Part shown: positions 1 through 5,550 of the stretch, piece after piece
How positions within the stretch are numbered: position 1 is the first letter of the stretch
Layout of the letters: each line of letters starts with the position of its first letter
Assembly (NCBI GenBank): GCA_945947925.1
Contig: CAMEZU010000116.1
Span: forward strand, 1 to 6,099
From: an uncultured Verrucomicrobiota bacterium
Lineage (GTDB): Bacteria > Verrucomicrobiota > Kiritimatiellia > RFP12 > UBA1067
Length of the DNA: 6,099 nt
Direction of reading: 5' to 3'
Position numbers and translations under genes: made by a program
Notes under the pieces: model-generated
The model's input: only the letters and a program-made list of their open reading frames with translations
What the model was told of the DNA's origin: nothing
The model's database searches: none

Positions 1-908
1 ATGTCGGGATGCGACCGGTAGTTGGTGTCGAGGACTACCGTCTTGCAGCGCCCGCGTGGGAAATTCGCCGCGAACTGGAGAATGTTGCGGACCGAGGCGC
101 CACGAAAACGATAGATGGACTGATCCTCGTCACCGACCACACAGATATTGGCCCTCTTGCCGCAGAGCTTGAGCAGAATGCGCTCCTGGATCGTATTCGT
201 ATCCTGATACTCGTCGATGATGAGGTACGTGAACTTCTCCTGCAACTCCTTCAACACCTGAGGATTCGCGTCGATCAGCGAAAGCATCTCCGACTGAATG
301 GCAGAGAAATCGATTGCGTTCTCCTCGACCAAGATCTGCTGATAGGCCCGATAGACTTCACCAAGCGCCACGATTTCCGGCTCGTGTCCCACCAGCAGCG
401 TTTCGGCGTCGATCGCCTCCTCGCGCACCTTATTGACAAAGCGGCAGATCGAGTCCGCCTTGGACCAGTTCGACTGTTCAGGCGCGACGAGGTCCAAGTT
501 CGGCAGGGGCTTGAACCGCTTGTAGAGATTCCGGTAGACGGCATACTTCTGGTCAAAGTCATCGAAAGTCTTGTAGTTCTTCTTGAGCCGCGTGAACTCG
601 GCATAGTCCTTCAGCACCCGCAGGAAGATCGAATGCATCGTACCGATGTACATCTCGTTCAGCGAAACCTTCAGCCCCTCTTCGGCCATGCGGTCTGAAA
701 TGCGCGAAACCAATTCCGCAGCAGCCTTCTCGGTAAAGGTCGAGACGAGGATGTTCTCCGGCGCGACCTGATGTCGCGCAATCAAGTTGACGACACGTTC
801 GACAATCGCCATCGTCTTGCCCGCACCGGGCCCGGCAATCACCAGGAGCGGTCCATCGACATGCTCGATGATCTCCTTCTTCTTCGGATCAATGTCTCTC
901 TTAGCCAC
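1..908 (-). CDS. UvrD/PcrA-like superfamily 1A DNA helicase, N-terminal part (3' end cut by window edge)
   Basis: ATP-driven 3'-5' DNA translocase/helicase of the UvrD/Rep/PcrA superfamily, acting in the cytoplasm on DNA. The 302 visible residues hold the core motifs in order: Walker A GPGAGKT (26-32), motif Ia STFTEKAAAEL (56-66), Ib GTMHS (89-93), Walker B IIDEYQDT (230-237, catalytic Glu233), motif III VVGDEDQSIYRFRGA (257-271) and NYRS (296-299). The start is GTG at 906-908: an in-frame TAG lies two codons upstream, so the gene cannot begin earlier. No clear Shine-Dalgarno is seen. The N-terminus RDIDPKKKEIIE replaces the usual Q-motif Gln with Lys, and Walker A has Ala where Ser is common. 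Sampled GC is lower than in the neighbouring operon. Many UvrD-like proteins starting this way are long and may carry a C-terminal nuclease domain, but that part lies outside the window, so repair and defence roles cannot be separated. Confidence 0.93.
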   Translation of the reverse strand, partial: MAKRDIDPKKKEIIEHVDGPLLVIAGPGAGKTMAIVERVVNLIARHQVAPENILVSTFTEKAAAELVSRISDRMAEEGLKVSLNEMYIGTMHSIFLRVLKDYAEFTRLKKNYKTFDDFDQKYAVYRNLYKRFKPLPNLDLVAPEQSNWSKADSICRFVNKVREEAIDAETLLVGHEPEIVALGEVYRAYQQILVEENAIDFSAIQSEMLSLIDANPQVLKELQEKFTYLIIDEYQDTNTIQERILLKLCGKRANICVVGDEDQSIYRFRGASVRNILQFAANFPRGRCKTVVLDTNYRSHPD

Positions 909-961
909 AACCTAGTCTCGCCAGCCGCGACAACAGAATCGGCAAGCCCTTCCGCAGCTAA

Positions 962-1003
962 AAAAGAAGCGTGCCTCGTTCGAGATATCTCTACCGAGGC
1001 ACG
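962..1003 (-). terminator. Intrinsic terminator or attenuator between the 30-codon ORF and the helicase
   Basis: Read on the minus strand, a perfect 9-bp stem CGTGCCTCG (995-1003) / CGAGGCACG (970-978) encloses an inner GAGATATCTC palindrome (982-991). It is followed by GCTTCTTTTTT. It lies 10 bases after the TAG of the small ORF and about 55 bases before the helicase GTG. It therefore either ends the small-ORF transcript or attenuates transcription into the helicase. Its 3' arm can also pair with a more distant segment (see findings). Confidence 0.75.
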
Positions 1004-1012
1004 ACCAAGCGC

Positions 1013-1105
1013 CTATTCAGGAATATCAAGAACGGGCACGCAAACCTGATACACATAAGGCCTGGGTACACGGTACCCAGGGTGCATAGGCCTGCGCAGC
1101 CACAT
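1013..1105 (-). CDS. Candidate 30-residue leader peptide or small protein upstream of the helicase
   Basis: A short ORF beginning MWLRRPMHPGYR and ending in VPVLDIPE. The support is positional: AGGAG (1112-1116) lies six bases before the ATG (1103-1105), which is near-ideal, and a strong terminator hairpin starts 10 bases after the TAG. The peptide is rich in Arg (4), Pro (6) and Val (5) and has no recognisable domain, signal peptide or membrane segment. Codons 9-15 form a perfect 9-bp hairpin with the Arg12 codon as the loop. The order of Shine-Dalgarno, short ORF, terminator and structural gene resembles a leader-peptide attenuator for the helicase. It could instead be an independent small protein, or a chance ORF inside a structured RNA. 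Conservation was not tested. Confidence 0.45.
   Translation of the reverse strand: MWLRRPMHPGYRVPRPYVYQVCVPVLDIPE
1061..1081. repeat. Perfect 21-base dyad, 9-bp arms and 3-base centre
   Basis: CCTGGGTAC (1061-1069) and GTACCCAGG (1073-1081) are exact inverted repeats around ACG. An AGGCCT hexamer occurs at both 1058-1063 and 1088-1093. On the minus strand the dyad coincides exactly with codons 9-15 of the small ORF. It may form an RNA hairpin (a pause or translation-sensitive element) or be a double-stranded operator for a dimeric regulator. The sequence alone does not decide. Confidence 0.6.
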
Positions 1106-1111
1106 TCTTTA

Positions 1112-1116
1112 CTCCT
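1112..1116 (-). promoter_or_regulatory. Shine-Dalgarno AGGAG of the 30-codon ORF
   Basis: Minus-strand AGGAG followed by the six-base spacer TAAAGA and ATG. It is the best ribosome binding site in the intergenic stretch and the main reason for calling the small ORF. Confidence 0.5.
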
Positions 1117-1146
1117 GAACAAAAGTTGGTCGTTTTCGGTAGAAGC

Positions 1147-1169
1147 AAAAAATGCGCTTACGCACATTT
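1147..1169 (-). terminator. Intrinsic terminator with GTAA tetraloop
   Basis: On the minus strand, AAATGTGC-GTAA-GCGCATTTTTT forms an 8-bp stem (one T-G wobble) with a GNRA-type loop and a run of six T. It would end a minus-strand transcript starting upstream, about 40 bases before the small ORF. It could be the 3' end of a small RNA or a first attenuator in the helicase leader. Confidence 0.7.
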
Positions 1170-1255
1170 GATGGTGGCGGCAATATTGCCTAAAAGTGGC
1201 GCGGAGTGTCGGACACCGCGCGCCAGTTTTTTAGCGCCTTGCCGCCGATATCAAA
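1167..1255. repeat. Long rod-like imperfect inverted repeat (structured RNA or dispersed hairpin element)
   Basis: Successive segments pair across an 89-base span: TTTGAT (1167-1172) with ATCAAA (1250-1255), GGCGGCAA (1176-1183) with TTGCCGCC (1239-1246), CTAAAA (1190-1195) with TTTTAG (1229-1234), TGGCGCG (1197-1203) with CGCGCCA (1219-1225), and GTGT (1206-1209) with ACAC (1213-1216). The 3x3 internal loop at 1173-1175/1247-1249 gains two G-U wobbles only in plus-strand RNA, which slightly favours that strand. It contains no ORF. It may be a small RNA body, an mRNA-end structure or a REP-like intergenic element. Confidence 0.6.
1197..1232 (+). terminator. Possible plus-strand terminator inside the rod
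   Basis: On the plus strand, TGGCGCG...CGCGCCA (1197-1225) with an inner GTGT/ACAC stem is followed by GTTTTTT (1226-1232). No credible plus-strand gene lies upstream, so if it works it would end an antisense or regulatory transcript. The same bases are part of the longer rod, so this call is tentative. Confidence 0.35.
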
Positions 1256-1295
1256 GATCAATCGTCTTACGGACACTCGCCCGCCTAACGCGTAC

Positions 1296-1304
1296 AGTAT
1301 AGCA
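1296..1304 (-). promoter_or_regulatory. Candidate extended -10 promoter
   Basis: Minus-strand TGCTATACT matches an extended -10 (TGn plus TATACT, one mismatch to TATAAT). No good -35 hexamer lies 16-18 bases upstream; that stretch is the operon terminator. Initiation would fall near 1289. This would give a roughly 140-base RNA ending at the 1147-1169 terminator, or a leader running into the small ORF and the helicase. Confidence 0.35.
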
Positions 1305-1335
1305 AAATCCGCCCCCTTGCGGGAGCGGATTTTGC
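1302..1335 (-). terminator. Terminator of the secreted-protein operon (symmetrical, possibly bidirectional)
   Basis: GCAAAATCCGC (1302-1312) and GCGGATTTTGC (1325-1335) are a perfect 11-bp inverted repeat. CCC/GGG (1314-1316/1321-1323) adds inner pairs around a TTGC loop. The A-rich and T-rich outer arms act as the U-tract on either strand. It lies about 40 bases after the stop of the 886-residue gene. The 1336-1376 bases in between show nothing else. Confidence 0.8.
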
Positions 1336-1376
1336 CGGTGGAGTTTTGAGCCGTTCTTAACTGGGGAGGCGCCCCC

Positions 1377-4037
1377 CTACTTATGCCTTCCCACTTCCTT
1401 GATTTCGCATGGCTTCAGCGTCAAGGACTTGCGCACGCCGTTCTTCACCCAGGTGAAGGTGCGCTCGTGCCGCGTGTCGACGTTGAGGAAGTAGATCGTC
1501 TTCGAATACACGGCGTAGGTGATGCACTTCAGGGTTTCTGGATCGCCGTCGATCGTCACGGTCTGCTTCACGTCGCGCGCGAGCTTCGCGACGAGGTCAC
1601 CGTACGCCTTCTTCGCCGCGGCGTTCGCGGCCGGGAAGTCGTGCGCCGTGAAAAGAATGTAGCGTCCCTTGCCGATCTTCTTCTCCACAAAGTCGCCGGG
1701 CTTCCCTTCGGGCGGGAGGAATCCGAAGAGCGGAAGGAGGTCCTTGTCGGTGTAGCTCACGTAGTCGCGGTCGATGCGGGTCGTGAGTTCGGGACGGGAC
1801 ATCACCAGCGTGCCGCCCTGACGCACGTAGCGCTCGAGCACGTCCTTCGCCTGGGGCGTCATCGTGTTCCAACCGCCGAAGACAAGAAGGTCGTAGCGCC
1901 TGAGATCCGCAAGCGCGATGTCGTCATCGACGTTCACGACGTCCACCTGTCCGAACGGCGTGCCTGCAAGCCAGCGGTTCGCGAACGGTTCGACCGCCTT
2001 GGGCGCCAGCGGAAAGAAGAGGTCCTCGAGCGCGCACTGCGTGTGCTCCGGCGCCCCGTACTTCCAAAGCGGCGCGTTCGTCGCCGCATTCGCGTGCTGC
2101 GCCCAGATCGAAAAGCCGCCGTTCATTCCGAGATACGCGTCCAGGTTGCCGAGCGCCATCGCGATCTTTGTCTCGGGCGTTCCCGTGTCGCGCGGATGCG
2201 CCTTGACCCAGTCGTAGAACTTCTTCGACACCTCGCGGTAGCGCCGCGCGACCTCGCCGTCATAGCCTTCCTTCGCGCGCTCTTCCTTGGGCTGACCGGG
2301 GTAGGACGCCGTGTACTGCCACGCCTGCGTGCCCTGGGCGCCGGACTCGAGGACGATGATCGACGTGCCCATCACGTACTCCTGCAGGTAGCCGACATAG
2401 CACGAGTCGTACTTCTGGTCCGTATGATACGGGATTCCCGTCGTCTGCCATTCGTGCGCGTTCCACGCGCACCAGTACTCGGGCTTCCACTTGCGCGCCG
2501 CCCCGCGGGCCTCGGACGTCGTGTGCGCGAGATTCTGCGCTCCGATCGCCCACTGCTCGTTGCAGATGAAGTCGATGCCGCCCGCGAGTTCGTAACACGA
2601 AAGCGCCGCGCCGCACGTCGAGAAGGAATACGGAAAGCGTCCCATCCAGCCCGTCGGCACGGCGTGGATGAAGCGGTTCACGAGATGGTCCTTCGACTGC
2701 TGCAGGTTTCGGTCGTTCGGAATCGACTTCGGACGGCAGTTGTCGTCCTGGTAGAGATAGCTCGCGTACTCGCCGATGTTGTTGCCGAGATAGCGCGCGC
2801 CGTAGAGGTCCCTGAGCTTCGCCTGCAGGTCCTGGTTGTCCGCGCCGTAGATGCTCATGGACCAGAGCGGACGGCTCTTCACCATCTCGCGCCATTGCCC
2901 CTGCAGATCCTCCGGCAGCTTCTCGCCAAGCGTCTTCCCGGCAGAATGCCAGCCGACATAGAGATTGCAAAGGTCGTTCGTGAGGATGTCCGTCGCAAGG
3001 TCCGTCGCGTCCCCGTAGCCGCACTGCCCGACGAGGACCGTCTCGTTCGGGGCGGGCGGACGCTTTGGCGTCGCCGTCTTGCGGATGAGGATGTTCGTGC
3101 GGTACGTGTCGCCGTGGATGTCCTTGATCGCCGCCTGCACGGTCCACGGGCCCTTCCCCGCCGGGAACCGCTTGCGGAAGAGCGGATCCGTCGCACGCGC
3201 CGTCAGGACCTTCGTCTCGCTCTCGGCATCGGGATTCGGATAGCGGAAGCCAAGCTCCTTGATCGACTCCTTGAAATGATCAGCGGAAATGTAGTAGCAA
3301 CGGTTGTTGTCATCCGTCTCGACGCGGAACGTGTAGCGCGCGGGAAAGTCCTTCGGCAACTGCTTCACGCGCGTGACGTCCTTTTCCGATCCGCCGACAA
3401 GCTGCAGCACGCCCGGCGCGAAGTCGCCGTCCCAGAAGAGGAAGACCTTGCCGCCCTTCAGCTCGACCGTGACGTCCTTCACCGGACCGCCCAGCCACAG
3501 TTCGCCGCCGGGTTCGACGACGATCTTCAGCTTGTTGCCGTACTTGCATTCGGCGACGTTGACGCCGCGCAGGAGCGTCGCCTTGCCGGCAATGCGCCAC
3601 TCGTTGTCCTTCATCGCGCCGGCGAGGACGAAGCGTCCGACGTCCGCAAACCACTCCGCACCCTTGGGAACGGTGATTGTCGTGTGGTCCATCGACCAGT
3701 CGCGGACCTCGAACCGCAGCTTCGCGCCGGGCGCGAGGTCGATCCTCCGCGTGCGCGCATCGCCCGCTCCGGTGGCGAGATGCGCGTCGGGGCCGATCGA
3801 GAGCGAGGCGCCCGGACCGATCACCGTGTCGCCGCCACGCATGTGGTAGCGCTTCGTCACGCGAAGGTGTCCGTTCGAGACGACGGTCTTGAGTCCGTTC
3901 CACTCCTTCTGCTCGATCTCCGCGACCTCGACCGACTGACCCTTCAGATCGAGGATGTCGTGCTGATGTCCGTCGAACGGTTCGGCTTGAACCAGTCCCC
4001 CTGCCAACACCAGCGCCGTCAGAAACGAAGTCTTCAT
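1377..4037 (-). CDS. Secreted glycoside-hydrolase-like protein: beta-rich N-terminus, probable TIM barrel, GATase-1-like region
   Basis: 886 residues; family not recognised with certainty. It starts at the ATG 4035-4037 because this gives a clean Sec signal peptide (MKTSFLTALVLAGGLVQA, cleavage near residue 18), has GGAAGGG upstream (4048-4054), and forms an ATGA overlap with the preceding gene. The frame stays open to 4250, but that extension lies inside the neighbouring gene. Residues about 55-215 carry beta-helix-like phrases such as DTVIGPGASLSIG, IDLAPGAKLRF and IVVEPGGELWLGG. Residues about 330-620 look like a (beta/alpha)8 glycosidase barrel, with candidate acidic residues Glu423 (NNIGEY), Glu494 (NEQW), Glu529 (HEW) and Glu564 (IIVLESG). 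Residues about 695-820 (VDVVNVDDDIALADLRRYDLLVFGG, then VLERYVRQGGTLVMS) resemble the GATase-1-like domain of GH42-type enzymes, followed by a small C-terminal beta domain (838-882). The likely role is extracellular or periplasmic glycan breakdown. The substrate and catalytic pair are inferred, not proven. Confidence 0.85.
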   Translation of the reverse strand: MKTSFLTALVLAGGLVQAEPFDGHQHDILDLKGQSVEVAEIEQKEWNGLKTVVSNGHLRVTKRYHMRGGDTVIGPGASLSIGPDAHLATGAGDARTRRIDLAPGAKLRFEVRDWSMDHTTITVPKGAEWFADVGRFVLAGAMKDNEWRIAGKATLLRGVNVAECKYGNKLKIVVEPGGELWLGGPVKDVTVELKGGKVFLFWDGDFAPGVLQLVGGSEKDVTRVKQLPKDFPARYTFRVETDDNNRCYYISADHFKESIKELGFRYPNPDAESETKVLTARATDPLFRKRFPAGKGPWTVQAAIKDIHGDTYRTNILIRKTATPKRPPAPNETVLVGQCGYGDATDLATDILTNDLCNLYVGWHSAGKTLGEKLPEDLQGQWREMVKSRPLWSMSIYGADNQDLQAKLRDLYGARYLGNNIGEYASYLYQDDNCRPKSIPNDRNLQQSKDHLVNRFIHAVPTGWMGRFPYSFSTCGAALSCYELAGGIDFICNEQWAIGAQNLAHTTSEARGAARKWKPEYWCAWNAHEWQTTGIPYHTDQKYDSCYVGYLQEYVMGTSIIVLESGAQGTQAWQYTASYPGQPKEERAKEGYDGEVARRYREVSKKFYDWVKAHPRDTGTPETKIAMALGNLDAYLGMNGGFSIWAQHANAATNAPLWKYGAPEHTQCALEDLFFPLAPKAVEPFANRWLAGTPFGQVDVVNVDDDIALADLRRYDLLVFGGWNTMTPQAKDVLERYVRQGGTLVMSRPELTTRIDRDYVSYTDKDLLPLFGFLPPEGKPGDFVEKKIGKGRYILFTAHDFPAANAAAKKAYGDLVAKLARDVKQTVTIDGDPETLKCITYAVYSKTIYFLNVDTRHERTFTWVKNGVRKSLTLKPCEIKEVGRHK

Positions 4038-5434
4038 TCGATTGTCACCCTTCCAAGTGTAAAGAGTCTGTTGTCGGCATCCCACAGGCCGGGATTCGCA
4101 AAACGCAGCCCTGACAGCTGAATCGTCGCATCCTTTGTCCCGCGCGGCAGATCTGGCGGCACCGTGAAGTCGATCGCCACGCGCTTGCGCGAGCCGGACG
4201 GGATCAGCAGATTCGCCGTGGGAACGACCCGCTCGCTGCGTTGTCCGCACGCAAGGCGCAGTTCCAGCTTCGGGGGACGCAGCATCTCGCCGAAGCCCGT
4301 GTTCTCGATGTCGAGCGCCAGGCGCACCTTCGCGCCGGGACGGATCGCCTTCGGCAGGCGCAGATCACGGATGACATACCGATAGCCCATGTGATCGAGG
4401 ACGAATTTCGCCATGGACTGTCCGTCGTATTCGTGCAGGTCGGGCATGCCGTCGAAGCGCCACTTCGCGGAATCGAAAGCGACCTCGTTGAAATAGCCCG
4501 CGAGGGTGTGTCCCTTTTCCTGAAGGTTGCGGAGGTAATTCAGGTGCACGGAATACCAGTCCTTGACGAGGTTCCACTTCTCCGGCTCCCACAGCTCGTG
4601 CGTACGGTGGAGGTTCTTGTCCAGGAAGTCGCGTCCGATGTACGCGAGCTCACCGCCATACGGATGGCGTGTGCGCGGACCGAGCAGCTCGAGGCTCCGC
4701 TCGCGCGTCCATTCGCCCGCCCAGGTGCCGTAGTCCCACCATGTGCCGAGATAACCGTCGTTGTACATCCCGAGCCGCATCCGGTCCCCGTCGAACCGCG
4801 CGAGGATGCCGGGATTGCGCACGAGAAGCGAAATCTCCGCGGGCAGCTTCTCGAGATAGACCGCAAGGATGCGGTTCATGTACTCCGCCTTGCAGTAGTC
4901 CGAGGAATGCATCTCGCCCCACGGACCCGCTACGCCAGCCTCGACGGCCATCACGACGTCAGGGAACTTCGCAAGGATCGACGAGAGGTCTCGGACGTGT
5001 CCCAGCAAAATCTCAAAGTCGAACGGTTCGCAGCCGGCTTGTTCGCTCCAGGTGTACCCAAGGCGAACAATCAGAGCCCCCCCATGACTTCTGGTTTCCA
5101 ACAGGAACCGTTCGACATCATTTTTCATGGCGTCGGTGAGCGGGATATCCTTCCCGCCGACGCGCTCCGGGGTCGGACGCTTCCCGCCCTGTTCGCGTCC
5201 GCCCGAAAAGCGGCTCAGTTCCCAGAGCGACGAATGGTAACCTCCCTGTCCGTGCCAATTCGGGAGTCCCTCGGGCTTGAACGTCACCCATCCGCCCGGC
5301 GCGAGACCGCGTCCCGGATTCTCGACGATTGTCTCGCATCCGTCGACATACGCGATGTCCGGCCGCACATAGTCCGTTGCAGCCGCAGCAACAACCATCA
5401 TTCCAATTAAAACTAAAAGAAGGCCTCGTTTCAT
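4034..5434 (-). CDS. Secreted DUF4874/DUF4832 family protein
   Basis: 466 residues with a Sec signal peptide (MKRGLLLVLIGMMVVAAAA) and an ATG at 5432-5434 preceded by AGGTG five bases upstream. The mature part starts with a DUF4874-like region: NPGRGL (39-44), RLGYTW (124-129), and AVEAGVAGPWGEMHSSD (163-179) with acidic Glu165 and Glu174. Next comes a DUF4832-like region: RLGMYNDG (220-227), GGELAYIGRDF (260-270), HLNYL (297-301) and MGYRYVIRDLRLP (349-361). A C-terminal Ig-like beta-sandwich follows (about 365-466, IENTGFGEM). The two domains are usually found together in proteins thought to be glycoside-hydrolase-like barrels, but no reaction is established. Its TGA overlaps the ATG of the following gene (ATGA at 4034-4037), so translation is probably coupled. 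Family call is firm; function is inferred from the neighbour. Confidence 0.88.
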   Translation of the reverse strand: MKRGLLLVLIGMMVVAAAATDYVRPDIAYVDGCETIVENPGRGLAPGGWVTFKPEGLPNWHGQGGYHSSLWELSRFSGGREQGGKRPTPERVGGKDIPLTDAMKNDVERFLLETRSHGGALIVRLGYTWSEQAGCEPFDFEILLGHVRDLSSILAKFPDVVMAVEAGVAGPWGEMHSSDYCKAEYMNRILAVYLEKLPAEISLLVRNPGILARFDGDRMRLGMYNDGYLGTWWDYGTWAGEWTRERSLELLGPRTRHPYGGELAYIGRDFLDKNLHRTHELWEPEKWNLVKDWYSVHLNYLRNLQEKGHTLAGYFNEVAFDSAKWRFDGMPDLHEYDGQSMAKFVLDHMGYRYVIRDLRLPKAIRPGAKVRLALDIENTGFGEMLRPPKLELRLACGQRSERVVPTANLLIPSGSRKRVAIDFTVPPDLPRGTKDATIQLSGLRFANPGLWDADNRLFTLGRVTIE

Positions 5435-5550
5435 TTCTACACCTACGCCTCATTTCTAGTGCCATGATTCGCGCGACAGCTGGCGAAGGCGTCCCGGACC
5501 GATTACCGTGTCGCCACCGCCAGAACAAGGCCTGCAATCCTCTCGCCCTC
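5435..5550 (-). other. Gap upstream of the DUF4832 gene with short repeats
   Basis: The 116-base gap shows no terminator and no convincing promoter, so readthrough from the beta-helix gene is possible. It holds two copies of TCATTTCTA (plus-strand 5431-5439 and 5450-5458), one of which covers the start codon region of the DUF4832 gene. It also holds a 32-base segment (5487-5518) that nearly matches part of the 886-residue gene. Confidence 0.5.
5487..5518. repeat. Near-copy of bases 3806-3836 from the 886-residue gene
   Basis: Aligning 5487-5518 with 3806-3836 gives 29 identical positions out of 32, with two substitutions and one single-base gap. In the minus strand both copies can be read as GGDTVIGPG. 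The 5487-5518 copy lies just past the TAA of the beta-helix gene and in the same frame. It may be a relic of a duplicated beta-helix repeat or a recombination scar; chance in GC-rich DNA is less likely but not excluded. Confidence 0.55.

Noticed and set aside
9..698. A 229-codon plus-strand frame opposite the helicase
   Set aside because: The minus strand carries a full ordered set of helicase motifs, so this frame is a shadow.
971..1171. Plus-strand short frames across the hairpin region
   Set aside because: They lack a good ribosome binding site and run through the terminator hairpins; the minus-strand 30-codon ORF has better signals.
909..1376. tRNA, tmRNA or CRISPR array in the hairpin-rich gap
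   Set aside because: No cloverleaf with a T-arm motif and CCA-type end, no tmRNA-like ends, and no regularly spaced direct repeats were seen.
1383..4121. A 912-codon open frame on the plus strand opposite the 886-residue gene
   Set aside because: The product is rich in Arg, Val and Leu with no domain or signal, and the minus-strand frame has a signal peptide, coherent domains and a coupled start. It is a shadow of GC-rich codon use.
4038..4250. Upstream extension of the 886-residue gene to an ATG at 4250
   Set aside because: It would add about 71 residues of Arg/Ala-rich sequence inside the DUF4832 gene and bury the signal peptide. The ATGA-overlapping start is better.
4241..5410. A 389-codon plus-strand frame opposite the DUF4832 gene
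   Set aside because: Same reason: it mirrors a well-supported minus-strand gene and has no recognisable motif.
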